DNA of 64,000 nucleotides, taken from positions 248,001 through 312,000 of the forward strand of contig CAVOHC010000012.1 of the NCBI GenBank assembly GCA_963695645.1, in the 5' to 3' direction. Made by a program: the position numbers and the translations under genes. This document shows positions 35,763 through 44,317 of the stretch, one piece after another. The notes beneath the pieces are model-generated. The model did not search any database. It was not told where the DNA came from and worked only from the letters and a program-made list of their open reading frames with translations. The number at the start of each line of letters is the position of its first letter. Position 1 is the stretch's first letter. Source of the DNA: DATBGO01 sp963695645 (GTDB taxonomy: Bacteria > Actinomycetota > Actinomycetes > Streptosporangiales > Streptosporangiaceae).

Positions 35763-36883
35763 CCGGCCTCGCGCCGCCGCTCCGGGCCGATCTGGCGGGC
35801 CGCGAGCCGTACGGCGCACCGCAGCTTGACGTGCCTGTCCGGCTCAACACCAACGAGAATCCCTACCCGCCCGCACCGGCGCTGGCCCGGCAGATCGCCG
35901 AAACCGCTGGTGCCGTGGCGGTCACCCTGAACCGGTACCCGGACCGGGATGCGCACGCGCTGCGCGACGAGCTGGCGGGCTACCTAGGACACGGGCTCAC
36001 CCGATCGCGGGTGTGGGCCGCCAACGGATCCAACGAGATCATCCAGCAGCTGCTGCAGGCGTTCGGCGGGCCCGGGCGATCGGCGCTCGGCTTCGAGCCG
36101 TCGTACTCGATGCACCCGACCATCGCGCGGACCACCAGCACCCGCTGGGTTGCAGCGGCACGGGATGACGACTTCGGCCTCGATCCGGACCGCGCCGTCC
36201 GATGCGTCCGCGAGGAACGCCCGGATCTGGTCTTCCTTACCTCGCCCAACAATCCGACCGGCACCGCACTGCCGCTGCCGGTGATCGAGGCCGTCTGCGC
36301 GGCAGCGCCCGGCATGGTGGTGGTCGATGAGGCGTACGCCGAGTTCGCCAGGGACCGGACGGCGACCGCGATCGGGCTGCTGCCGCGCTACCCGCGCCTG
36401 GTGGTCGTCCGCACGATGTCCAAGGCGTTCGCGCTGGCCGGCGCCCGCGTCGGCTACCTCGCGGCCGACCCGGCAGTGATCGAAGCGCTGCTGATCGTCC
36501 GGCTGCCTTATCACCTGTCCGCGGTCACCCAGGCAGTCGCCCGGGTTGCGCTGGCCAATGCCGAAGAGCTGCTGGCGAGCGTGGCCACACTTCGCCGCGA
36601 ACGGGATCTGATCGTGGACTGGCTCCGCGGCCGCGGCCTCGCCGTGGCGGACTCGGATGCCAACTTCGTGCTGTTCGGCGAGTTCGGCGACCGGCACGCG
36701 GTCTGGCAGGGCCTGCTCGATCGCGGTGTTCTCGTCCGTGAGATCGGACCGGACGGCTGGCTGCGGGTGAGCATCGGGACACCGGAGGAGATGGCCGCCT
36801 TCCGCGCGGCGCTTACTGCGGTGCTGGCCGGCCATGACGAGGGGCTCGCTGACGGCGCCCGGCTGGAGAAAGCCAATGATTAA
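35759..36883 (+). CDS. hisC: histidinol-phosphate aminotransferase
   Basis: PLP-dependent fold-type I aminotransferase acting on imidazole-acetol phosphate. LNTNENPYPPAPAL at the N-terminus, SNEIIQQLLQAFGGPGR, TSPNNPTGTALPL, VDEAYAEFA and the PLP-Lys in MSKAFALAGARVGYL. 374 aa from ATG 35759, which overlaps the hisD stop. Overlaps hisB by 8 nt. Confidence 0.95.
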   Translation: MTGLAPPLRADLAGREPYGAPQLDVPVRLNTNENPYPPAPALARQIAETAGAVAVTLNRYPDRDAHALRDELAGYLGHGLTRSRVWAANGSNEIIQQLLQAFGGPGRSALGFEPSYSMHPTIARTTSTRWVAAARDDDFGLDPDRAVRCVREERPDLVFLTSPNNPTGTALPLPVIEAVCAAAPGMVVVDEAYAEFARDRTATAIGLLPRYPRLVVVRTMSKAFALAGARVGYLAADPAVIEALLIVRLPYHLSAVTQAVARVALANAEELLASVATLRRERDLIVDWLRGRGLAVADSDANFVLFGEFGDRHAVWQGLLDRGVLVREIGPDGWLRVSIGTPEEMAAFRAALTAVLAGHDEGLADGARLEKAND

Positions 36884-37487
36884 CGAAGGCAGCGTCGCCG
36901 GCCGGAGCGCACGGGTGGAACGCGTCACCAGGGAGACGCAGGTCCTCGTCGAGCTTGATCTCGACGGCAGCGGGCTGACGGATGTGCAGACCGGCGTGGC
37001 ATTCTTCGATCACATGCTCGACCAGCTTGGCAGGCACGGGTGCATAGACCTGACCGTACGGACTCGAGGCGACACCGAGGTCGACGCCCATCACACAGTC
37101 GAGGACACCGCGATAGCGCTCGGCCAGGCCCTCGCGCAGGCGCTCGGCGACAAGGCCGGCATCTGCAGGTTCGGTGACGCGCTTGTGCCGCTGGACGAGA
37201 CCCTCGCCAGGGCCGCCGTCGACCTGTCCGGGCGGCCCTATGTGGTGCACTCCGAACCGGACGGCATGCCGCCGCTGATCGGAACCTACGACACGACGCT
37301 GACCAGGCATTTCTTCGAGTCGCTCGCGGCGGCTTCCGGCATCTGCGTGCACCTGAGCGTGCTGACCGGGCGCAACCCGCATCACATCGTCGAGGCGCAG
37401 TTCAAGGCCATTGCCCGGGCGCTTCGCGCGGCTGCGGCCCCGGATCCGCGGTCGCGCGGCATTCCGAGCACGAAGGGCGTGCTGTGA
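36876..37487 (+). CDS. hisB: imidazoleglycerol-phosphate dehydratase
   Basis: A 203-aa manganese dehydratase. GVAFFDHMLDQLGRHG, DTEVDAHHTVEDTAIALG, RFGDALVPLDETLARAAVDLSGRP and FFESLAAASGICVHL carry the metal-binding His and Glu pairs. The monofunctional form, without the phosphatase domain of enterobacteria. ATG 36876 lies inside the end of hisC; its stop overlaps the hisH GTG. Confidence 0.94.
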   Translation: MINEGSVAGRSARVERVTRETQVLVELDLDGSGLTDVQTGVAFFDHMLDQLGRHGCIDLTVRTRGDTEVDAHHTVEDTAIALGQALAQALGDKAGICRFGDALVPLDETLARAAVDLSGRPYVVHSEPDGMPPLIGTYDTTLTRHFFESLAAASGICVHLSVLTGRNPHHIVEAQFKAIARALRAAAAPDPRSRGIPSTKGVL

Positions 37488-38128
37488 CCGGCTCGAGGCC
37501 GCGTGTGGTGGTGCTCGACTATGGTTCAGGCAACCTGCGGTCAGCCCAGCGGGCCCTGCAGCGGGTCGGCGCCGACGCCGAGGTAACCGCCGACTTTGAT
37601 GCGGCGCTGAACTCCGACGGCCTCGTGGTGCCTGGCGTGGGCGCGTTCGCTGCGTGCATGACCGGGCTGCGGGCGGTGCGCGGCGACATGCTGATCGGCC
37701 GGAGGCTGGCTGGATCCCGGCCGGTCCTCGGGATCTGCGTTGGCATGCAGGTGCTGTTCGCCGAGGGTGCGGAACACGGCGAGCGGACCCTGGGATGCGG
37801 CGAGTGGCCCGGGGTCGTCGAGCGCCTTGACGCGCCAGTGCTGCCGCACATGGGGTGGAACACGGTGCGGGCGGCCGCGGGAACGGCCCTGCTGGCCGGC
37901 CTCGATCCGGCGACGCGGTTTTACTTCGTGCATTCCTACGCGGCGAAAGCGCTGCCGTTGCCGCCGGACGGGCGGATGAAGGCACCGCTGGTTACCTGGG
38001 CCACGCACGGCGAGCCCTTCATCGCGGTGGTGGAGAACGGCCCGCTGTGCGCGACCCAGTTCCACCCGGAGAAGTCCGGCGACGCGGGGGCGGCGCTGCT
38101 GTCGAACTGGCTGGATCTCATCCGATGA
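37484..38128 (+). CDS. hisH: imidazole glycerol phosphate synthase, glutaminase subunit
   Basis: Releases ammonia from glutamine for HisF. VVVLDYGSGNLRSAQRAL at the start, the nucleophilic Cys in VLGICVGMQVLF, HMGWNTV and the catalytic His-Glu in TQFHPEKSG. 214 aa. GTG start overlapping hisB; stop overlapping the priA ATG, so hisB-hisH-priA-hisF are all translationally coupled. Confidence 0.94.
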   Translation: MTGSRPRVVVLDYGSGNLRSAQRALQRVGADAEVTADFDAALNSDGLVVPGVGAFAACMTGLRAVRGDMLIGRRLAGSRPVLGICVGMQVLFAEGAEHGERTLGCGEWPGVVERLDAPVLPHMGWNTVRAAAGTALLAGLDPATRFYFVHSYAAKALPLPPDGRMKAPLVTWATHGEPFIAVVENGPLCATQFHPEKSGDAGAALLSNWLDLIR

Positions 38129-38940
38129 CCGCCGCCGACAAAGCCGCCGCCGGCAAATCCCCGGTGAGGGACGCCGCCGTGGGGGACGCCCCGGAGGAGG
38201 ACGCCGCCGCCGGGGACCAGGCCCTGACCCTGCTTCCGGCCGTGGACGTCGCCGACGGCCAGGCAGTCCGGCTGGTTCAGGGGGCGGCAGGCACCGAGAC
38301 GCGTTACGGGAATCCGGTGTCGGCGGCGATGGCCTGGCAGCGGGCGGGAGCGCAGTGGATCCACCTGGTGGATCTAGATGCTGCGTTCGGCCGTGGTTCT
38401 AACGCCGCCTTGCTCGCCTCCGCCATCAGGCAGTTGCACGCCGCGGTGGAGCTGTCGGGCGGAATCCGCGATGACGCGTCGCTAGCGGCGGCGCTCGCGA
38501 CCGGCTGCGAACGGGTGATCATCGGCACGGCCGCGCTGGAGAACCCGGAGTGGGTGCGGGGCGTCATCGCCGCGCACGGGGAGCGGATCGCTGTCGGCCT
38601 GGACGTTCGGGGCACGCGGCTGGCCGCGCGCGGATGGACCGCGGACGGCGGCGAGCTTCTCGACGTGCTAGCCCGGCTGGAGGCGGACGGCTGCCGGAGG
38701 TACGTGGTCACCGACGTCACCAAGGACGGCACCCTTGCCGGGCCCAACCTTGACCTGCTCCGCATGGTCTGCGCGCATACCCGGCGGCCGGTGATCGCCA
38801 GCGGCGGCGTATCCAGCCTGGCTGACCTGCGCGCGATCGCGGCGCTGCGACCGGCTGGGGTGGAAGGCGCGATCATCGGCAAGGCTCTGTATGCCAGGGC
38901 CTTCACGCTGGAGCAAGCCCTGGTAGAGGTGCGCGCATGA
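38125..38940 (+). CDS. priA: bifunctional HisA/TrpF isomerase PriA
   Basis: A (beta-alpha)8 isomerase acting on ProFAR in histidine synthesis and, in actinobacteria lacking trpF, on PRA in tryptophan synthesis. LLPAVDVADGQAVRLVQG, HLVDLDAAFGRGSN, VELSGGIRDD, VTDVTKDGTLAGPNLDLL and ASGGVSSLADLRAI match PriA closely. 271 aa, about 30 longer than usual: the first ~33 residues are Ala/Asp/Gly-rich with a DAAVGDAPEEDAAAGD imperfect repeat and probably were added recently. No trpF is seen here. Confidence 0.92.
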   Translation: MTAADKAAAGKSPVRDAAVGDAPEEDAAAGDQALTLLPAVDVADGQAVRLVQGAAGTETRYGNPVSAAMAWQRAGAQWIHLVDLDAAFGRGSNAALLASAIRQLHAAVELSGGIRDDASLAAALATGCERVIIGTAALENPEWVRGVIAAHGERIAVGLDVRGTRLAARGWTADGGELLDVLARLEADGCRRYVVTDVTKDGTLAGPNLDLLRMVCAHTRRPVIASGGVSSLADLRAIAALRPAGVEGAIIGKALYARAFTLEQALVEVRA

Positions 38941-39968
38941 CCGGCGAGCGGGCTGCCGGGGCGCGCCGCACCGCAGAGGCGGCCACAGGCGGCGGCGGTG
39001 AGGCGGCCACGGGCGCCGGCGGTGAGGCGGCCACAGGCCCCGGTGAGGCGGCCACGGGCGGCGGCGGTGAGGCGGCCACGGGCGGCGGCGGTAAGGCAGC
39101 CACGGGCCCCGGCGAGGCGGCCACAGGCCCCGGCGAGGCGGCCACGGGCGGCGGCGGTAAGGCGGCCACGGGCGGCGGCGGTAGGGCGGCCGGATTGGCC
39201 TTCGCCGGGTCCACGGTTGCCGTGCGGGTCATCGCCTGCCTGGACGTGGACGAGGGCCGGGTGGTCAAGGGCGTGAACTTCGCCGATCTCAGGGATGCGG
39301 GCGACCCGGTCGAGCTGGCCGCCGCCTACGACCGGGCCGGTGCAGATGAGCTGGTGTTCCTCGACATCACTGCGTCTAGCCAGCACAGGGAGACGATGGA
39401 TGACGTGGTCCGGCGGACCGCCGAGCAGGTCTTCATCCCGCTGACGGTCGGCGGCGGCGTGCGCAGCGTGGCCGACGTCGACCGGCTGCTGCGGGCCGGC
39501 GCGGACAAGGTGGCGCTCAACACCGCGGCGATCGCTCGACCGGAGCTGCTCACTGAGACGGCGGCAAGGTTCGGCTCGCAGTGCATTGTGATATCCGTCG
39601 ACGCTCGCCGTGCCCGCGACGGCGGTGGCTTCGAGGTGACCACGCACGGCGGGCGGCAGGGCACCGGCCTTGACGCGGTGCGCTGGGCGGAGCGCGCCAC
39701 GGCACTCGGCGCAGGTGAGATCCTGCTGAACTCGATGGACGCCGATGGCACCGGGAACGGATTTGACCTGCCGTTGATCCGGGCGGTTCGCGAGGCTGTG
39801 CACGTGCCAGTGATCGCCAGCGGCGGCGCCGGGCAGATCGGGCACTTCGGGCCAGCCATCGAGGCAGGCGCCGATGCTGTGCTCGCTGCCAGCCTGTTCC
39901 ACTTCAGGCGCCTGACGATCGCTGAGGTGAAGGAATCGCTGCGGGCAGCCGGCCATCAGGTCCGCTGA
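38937..39968 (+). CDS. hisF: imidazole glycerol phosphate synthase cyclase subunit, with repeat-derived N-terminal extension
   Basis: The conserved enzyme begins near residue 94 (VAVRVIACLDVDEGRVVKG). It has the catalytic first Asp in CLDVD, FLDITAS, VGGGVRSVADVDRLL, HGGRQGTGLDAVRW, LLNSMDADGTGNGFDL and ASGGAGQIGHF. The ~250-aa core is normal. In front are about 92 residues of EAATGGGG-type repeats encoded in frame, starting at an ATG that overlaps the priA stop. A GTG at 39222 (residue 96) could start the core alone but has no ribosome binding site, so the extension may be translated. Confidence 0.9.
   Translation: MTGERAAGARRTAEAATGGGGEAATGAGGEAATGPGEAATGGGGEAATGGGGKAATGPGEAATGPGEAATGGGGKAATGGGGRAAGLAFAGSTVAVRVIACLDVDEGRVVKGVNFADLRDAGDPVELAAAYDRAGADELVFLDITASSQHRETMDDVVRRTAEQVFIPLTVGGGVRSVADVDRLLRAGADKVALNTAAIARPELLTETAARFGSQCIVISVDARRARDGGGFEVTTHGGRQGTGLDAVRWAERATALGAGEILLNSMDADGTGNGFDLPLIRAVREAVHVPVIASGGAGQIGHFGPAIEAGADAVLAASLFHFRRLTIAEVKESLRAAGHQVR
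38982..39186 (+). repeat. in-frame 15/18/21-bp tandem repeat at the hisF N-terminus
   Basis: Units GAGGCGGCCACGGGCGGC with 15-, 18- and 21-bp length variants, about eleven in all, all keeping the frame. They encode EAATGP, EAATGGGG and similar peptides. Confidence 0.95.
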
Positions 39969-40124
39969 TCGAGCAGACGGCACGTGATGGCCCTCCAGCG
40001 GATTTCGGCGCTTTCGTGGTGGATAGGTGGGCCCGGGACCCCACCAAGCCACCACGATCATGATGGCAAAGATGCTGACCTGATGGCGGACAGCAGGCGG
40101 ACGGACCTGCCGAACCGGGTCAGG

Positions 40125-40312
40125 GAGACCTCTACGCGCACACAGCGGACGGGTGCCGACGAAAGGCCCAGGAGACCTCTACGCGCACACAGCGGACGGG
40201 TGCCGACGAAAGGCCCAGGGCGACCTCTACGCGCACACCGGACGGGTGCCGACGAAACGGCCCAGGGAGACCTCTACGCGCACACCGGACGGGTGCCAAC
40301 GAAACGGCCCAG
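40125..40312. repeat. 47-bp tandem repeat, 4 copies, between hisF and hisI
   Basis: Units starting GAGACCTCTACGCGCACAC at about 40125, 40172, 40220 and 40267; the last two lack a short AGC and have extra bases elsewhere. The rest of the 39969-40447 gap has no gene. The hisI ribosome binding site lies ~120 bp beyond. Confidence 0.95.
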
Positions 40313-40447
40313 ACACCTTGGCAACGCAGTAGGGCACCAGGCCCGCCCTCGCGGCCTTGGAGACGCAGACTTGGTTCTCGCTTCTTGCTAGCGTGGCGTG
40401 GATTCGGCCCACTCGATAGTGATCGACAAGCGGAGGTGGCCACGCGG

Positions 40448-40837
40448 ATGAACGCGGATGCGGGCGGGGCGGTGCTTGATCCCCGGATCGCCGCCAGGCT
40501 CAAGCGTGACGCGGCCGGGCTGGTGGCGGCCATCGCCCAGCAATACGACACAGGCGAGGTCCTGATGCTGGGCTGGATGGATGATGAGGCCCTGCGCCTG
40601 ACGCTGACCACCGGCCGGTGCACCTACTGGTCACGGAGCCGGAAAGAGTACTGGATCAAGGGCGAGACCTCGGGGCACGCCCAGTGGGTCAAGTCCGTCG
40701 CACTCGATTGTGACGGCGACGTGGTCCTGGTCAAGGTGGATCAGGTCGGCAGTGCTTGCCACACCGGCGACCGGACCTGCTTTGACGCCGACGTGCTCGA
40801 AGTGATCCGTGCTGATCGCCCCCAGCGGGCTGACTGA
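40448..40837 (+). CDS. hisI: phosphoribosyl-AMP cyclohydrolase
   Basis: Opens the adenine ring of PR-AMP in histidine synthesis. LMLGWMDDEALRLTLTTGRCTYWSRSRKE and SACHTGDRTCF contain the three zinc-binding Cys. 129 aa from ATG 40448; a GTG at 40436 is possible and GGAGG lies at about 40431-40435. It is about 480 bp from hisF and may have its own promoter. hisE (PR-ATP pyrophosphatase) is not in the window. Confidence 0.92.
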   Translation: MNADAGGAVLDPRIAARLKRDAAGLVAAIAQQYDTGEVLMLGWMDDEALRLTLTTGRCTYWSRSRKEYWIKGETSGHAQWVKSVALDCDGDVVLVKVDQVGSACHTGDRTCFDADVLEVIRADRPQRAD

Positions 40838-40860
40838 CCTGCCGGGCAGCTCGCAGTCGC

Positions 40861-41325
40861 CGATGTCAGGTCCGGCGCCGATGTCAGGTCCGGCGCGGAT
40901 GTCAGGTCCGGCGCGGATGTCAGGCCCGGTACTGATGTCAGGTCCGGCGCGGATGTCAGGTCCGGCGCGGATGTCAGGCCCGGTACCGATGTCAGGCCCG
41001 GTACCGATGTCAGGCCCGGTACCGATGCCAGGTCCGGCGCGGATGTCAGGTCACGCGCCGATGTCAGGCCCGGCGCGGATGTCAGGCCCGGCGCGGATGT
41101 CAGGCCCGGCGCGGATGTCAGGCCCGGCGCGGATGTCAGGCCCGGTACCGATGTCAGGTCCGGCGCGGATGTCAGGCCCGGTACCGATGTCAGGCCCGGT
41201 ACCGATGCCAGGTCCGGCGCGGATGTCAGGTCACGCGCCGATGTCAGGTCACGCGCCGATGTCAGGTCACGGCGCCGATGTCAGGTCACGCGCCGATGTC
41301 AGGTCAGGCGCCGATGTCAGGTCCG
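40861..41325. repeat. 18-bp tandem repeat, about 25 copies, between hisI and the GT-C-like gene
   Basis: Units of CGATGTCAGGTCCGGCGC with variants (GGATGTCAGGCCCGGCGC, CGATGTCAGGCCCGGTAC). The longest array in the window. It begins 24 bp after the hisI stop and its right end contains the stop codon of the minus-strand gene, so that gene's C-terminus is set by the array. Confidence 0.97.
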
Positions 41326-43112
41326 GTCGGCGGTGCGGCGGCCGACGGCTCCGGGTCTGGCGCGGCGCCCGCGGACGGCGGCCCTGCCCGAGGCGCGGCG
41401 TCAGCAGTAGCGGCGGACTGTTCCGCTGTCGAAGCCGCGGGTGTCGGCGCGGCCATTGTCTGCGCGGCCGTTGCGGGCGCCTCCGCCGTGGGCCCGGCTG
41501 CCGAAGGCGCGGCTGCGGAAGGCGCTGCAGATGTGCGCTCGGCGAGTGCTCGTTCGGCCAGGGCCGGCCCTGCCGTGGCAGCCGAGTACCGCGGGCGCTC
41601 TCGGACGAATGCCAGGCCGGCAGCCACGCAGGCGAGCGGGATTGCTACCAGGGTGTACCGATAGAAAGACTGGGTGAGCAGCGCGGGCAGGACCATGCTC
41701 AGCACGGCGAGGACCCACGGGAACGCCGCGGGCCCGCCCCACCGCCGCCGTTTCCTGATAATTCCGACGAGCCCGGCCACCAGGACGGCGAAGAAGGCGA
41801 CGCCGGGAAAATAGACCGGTAGCTGGTAGAGGAACAGGAAATACGCATAGGGCTCAACTGCGTGGGTGTTGGATGTCGTGCCCGCGTACTCCCTGATGTC
41901 AGAGGCGTAATAAGGCGGTATGACGGCGAAACGCGGCGCGGTGGTAAAGGCCATCGTGCCGGTGGTCTGCGGGCGGTCGCTGTTCAGGAACTGCAGCATC
42001 ACGTCCTTGGCGCTGACCCGCAGGTAGGCGAGGGGCTGGGCCTTGATCGCATCGAGAGCGAACTGCATGCCCAGCTTGTTGTTATACGCGTTGAATCCCG
42101 GGTGGGCATCATGCCGCCACCACGCATTCGGCGCCCAGAGGTTGTCGGCGGGCGTGCTGGCGTCGAGGAGCGCCTGAATTGACCAGGCAGGCGCCTTGGC
42201 AGGTGCTTTGACTGACCCGTTCGGGCAGAGCGCCACGAGATTGGCGGGCGGCTTGATGATCGCGCAGTTGGCGAAGGTTGTCGTGCGGGACCAGAGGAAG
42301 ATGCCGTCGCTGCTGGTGATGTTGAGCTCGCCGTAGGCCGCGTTGAACGCGAGCGCATACCACAGCACCGGTACCCCGAAGGCCACCACAGCAGCGCAGG
42401 CCGCCCGCCAGCCGACCCGCCTGATCAGAAGATATACCGCAGCCACGACAGCGACAGGAAGCCCGTTCCCGCGGAGCACGGTGATATAGGCAAGGAGCAG
42501 GCCTGCCAGCGCGCATTGCCAGAGCCTGGGAGTGCGCTTGGTGATCAGCAGGGCGACCACGACCATGATCACGAGGCAGTACAGCGTATCCGGCAGGATG
42601 TAGGACTCCAGCGCGATCTCGCGCGCGTCGAACAGCACCGGAACGGCGGCCAGCGTGGCGCCCCAGGCAGGCAGGCCCCAGTAGCGCAGCAGGCCGTAGA
42701 CGATGGCCGCGACGGCTATGCCCATCACGTGCTGCGCGATCGTGACTGCGAGCAGCGGATGCGGGACGGGCCGCAAAAACATCAGGAACCAGGAGTAACC
42801 GGATGGCCTGATCTGGCCCAGCGTTCCGTTGACGGCGCCCTGCATGTAAAGGAATGAATCGGCGGTGAGGAGCGCGGGCCGGAATGCGAGCACGGCCAGC
42901 AACCGGGGCAGCAGCGACGCCGCCGCCGCGATGGTGAAGAGCCGATGGTCACGCCACAGCGCCGCTGGCCCGACGATCGCGATGGCCCGGCGCCGCCACG
43001 CCACGGCGCCGGCGTTCGAGCCCGGCCCGGCCGGCGCGGCTGGCGTTGCCTGGTCCTGGCCGACCCAGCCCCCGCGCCCGTCGTGCAGCCCGTCGAGCTT
43101 GAGATCAGGCAC
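41304..43112 (-). CDS. polytopic membrane protein, GT-C (GT39/87)-like glycosyltransferase
   Basis: 602 aa with ten or more membrane helices. FRPALLTADSFLYMQGAV after helix 1 supplies the Asp typical of GT-C catalytic loops. A large extracytoplasmic part (LNSDRPQTTGTMAFTTAPRF, SDIREYAGTTSNTHAVEPY) follows. The last ~85 residues are an Ala/Pro/Ser/Thr-rich low-complexity tail ending inside the 18-bp array. GTG start with GAGGAG 5 nt upstream. Likely role in envelope glycan or lipid glycosylation; the acceptor is unknown. Confidence 0.72.
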   Translation of the reverse strand: MPDLKLDGLHDGRGGWVGQDQATPAAPAGPGSNAGAVAWRRRAIAIVGPAALWRDHRLFTIAAAASLLPRLLAVLAFRPALLTADSFLYMQGAVNGTLGQIRPSGYSWFLMFLRPVPHPLLAVTIAQHVMGIAVAAIVYGLLRYWGLPAWGATLAAVPVLFDAREIALESYILPDTLYCLVIMVVVALLITKRTPRLWQCALAGLLLAYITVLRGNGLPVAVVAAVYLLIRRVGWRAACAAVVAFGVPVLWYALAFNAAYGELNITSSDGIFLWSRTTTFANCAIIKPPANLVALCPNGSVKAPAKAPAWSIQALLDASTPADNLWAPNAWWRHDAHPGFNAYNNKLGMQFALDAIKAQPLAYLRVSAKDVMLQFLNSDRPQTTGTMAFTTAPRFAVIPPYYASDIREYAGTTSNTHAVEPYAYFLFLYQLPVYFPGVAFFAVLVAGLVGIIRKRRRWGGPAAFPWVLAVLSMVLPALLTQSFYRYTLVAIPLACVAAGLAFVRERPRYSAATAGPALAERALAERTSAAPSAAAPSAAGPTAEAPATAAQTMAAPTPAASTAEQSAATADAAPRAGPPSAGAAPDPEPSAAAPPTGPDIGA

Positions 43113-43132
43113 CGCACTCCTCAGCTCTCACA

Positions 43133-43338
43133 GTTTTGCCTTGATCGTCGTTTTGCCTTGATCGTCGTTTTGCCTTGATCGTCGTTTTGTCTTGATCTCG
43201 TTTCCTTTTGCCTTGATCGTCGTCTTGCCTTGATCGTCGTCTTGCCTTGATCGTCGTCTTGCCTTGATCGTCGTCTTGCCTTGATCCCGTTCTGCCTTGA
43301 TCCCGTTCTGCCTTGATCCCGTTCTGCCTTGAACCCGA
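43133..43338. repeat. 17-bp tandem repeat, about 12 copies, in a divergent promoter region
   Basis: Units GTTTTGCCTTGATCGTC, then GTCTTGCCTTGATCGTC and finally GTTCTGCCTTGATCCC. It sits between the divergently transcribed GT-C-like gene and birA and is much less GC-rich (about 50%) than the surroundings. A 17-bp unit cannot keep frame, consistent with non-coding DNA. Confidence 0.97.
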
Positions 43339-43401
43339 CGGGCCGGTGCGGTGGCCCGGACGCAGACGAAGCGGCGAGGTGATACCCGGCGAAGCACAGG
43401 C

Positions 43402-43407
43402 TATCCT
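43402..43407 (+). promoter_or_regulatory. -10 hexamer TATCCT of birA (likely leaderless)
   Basis: TATCCT lies 5 nt before TTG 43413, supporting a leaderless TTG start. It is only 64 bp from the 17-bp array. Confidence 0.35.
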
Positions 43408-43412
43408 GGCCC

Positions 43413-44270
43413 TTGACAATAGCGGGTGTGATTGACACTTGCGCAGGTCGGCCGCCTTTGAACGCTGCCTGGCTGCGAGCAGAGCTGATCAGGCCTGGTG
43501 GCCTCTGGCGTGACCTTCAGGTGGTGGCCGAGACCGGGTCCACTCATGATGACCTGCTCGCGGCTGCACGGCGCGGGGCGGCTGAGGGTACGATCCTGGC
43601 GGCGGAGGCTCAGTCGGCCGGGCGCGGCCGGTTGGGGCGGAGCTGGGTAAGCCCGCCGCGTGCGGCCCTGACCTTCTCCGTCCTGCTGCGTCCCGCCGCA
43701 GTGCCCATGGCCAGACGCGGCTGGGTGCCGTTGCTGGCCGGAGTGGCTGTCACCGCTGCACTGCGCACGGATGGCGGCGTGGACGCCTGGCTGAAGTGGC
43801 CCAACGACGTCATCGTCAATGGCGCGAAACTGGCAGGCATCCTCGCCGAGCAGGCGGGCGATGCGATCGTGGTCGGCGCGGGGATCAACGTGTCGGCGGC
43901 CCGCGACGAGCTTCCTTCGGCTGGGGAGCTTCCTTCGGCTGGGGAGCTTCCTTCGGCTGGGGCGACCTCCATGGCACTGGCGGGCGCGGCGCTGACCGAC
44001 CGAGACCAGCTGCTAGTCCTCGTTCTCGGGCAACTCGAGTACTGGTACCTGGCCTGGGCCTCGGCGTACGGCGACCCGGCCGCATGCGATCTGTGGCAGC
44101 AGTACCAGCGCCTTTGCGGGACCATCGGCAGCAGGGTCCGGGCCCAGCTGCCCGGTGGGACGGCGCTGACCGGGATCGCGCGGGAGATCGATGACGCGGG
44201 CCGGCTGGTGGTCGAGTCAGCTGACGGACTCGTTCCGATCAGCGCGGGGGACGTAGTCCACCTCCGGTAG
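43413..44270 (+). CDS. birA: biotin-[acetyl-CoA-carboxylase] ligase
   Basis: Attaches biotin to the carrier Lys of carboxylases. GSTHDDLLAAARRGAAEGTILAAE, the biotin-binding SAGRGRLGRSW, LKWPNDVIVNGAKLAGILAE and VGAGINV are the catalytic signatures; the C-terminal SH3-like domain ends GLVPISAGDVVHLR. There is no N-terminal DNA-binding domain, so it does not act as a repressor. An insertion of three GELPSA repeats follows GAGINVSAARDEL, in a loop beside the active-site strand. TTG 43413 or GTG 43428 could start it. Confidence 0.92.
   Translation: MTIAGVIDTCAGRPPLNAAWLRAELIRPGGLWRDLQVVAETGSTHDDLLAAARRGAAEGTILAAEAQSAGRGRLGRSWVSPPRAALTFSVLLRPAAVPMARRGWVPLLAGVAVTAALRTDGGVDAWLKWPNDVIVNGAKLAGILAEQAGDAIVVGAGINVSAARDELPSAGELPSAGELPSAGATSMALAGAALTDRDQLLVLVLGQLEYWYLAWASAYGDPAACDLWQQYQRLCGTIGSRVRAQLPGGTALTGIAREIDDAGRLVVESADGLVPISAGDVVHLR
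43908..43961 (+). repeat. 18-bp in-frame triplication inside birA
   Basis: GAGCTTCCTTCGGCTGGG three times without a change, coding ELPSAG. One of the few arrays placed inside a folded enzyme rather than at a gene end. Confidence 0.95.
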
Positions 44271-44317
44271 CTCGTCAAGCGCGCGTATTGCCCGGCGTAC
44301 GTGCCACGATGAGGCCT

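Noticed and set aside
40809..41822. 337-aa + strand frame through the 18-bp array
   Set aside because: An MSGPAR repeat frame opened by the array and running antisense to the GT-C-like gene; it starts inside hisI without a ribosome binding site.
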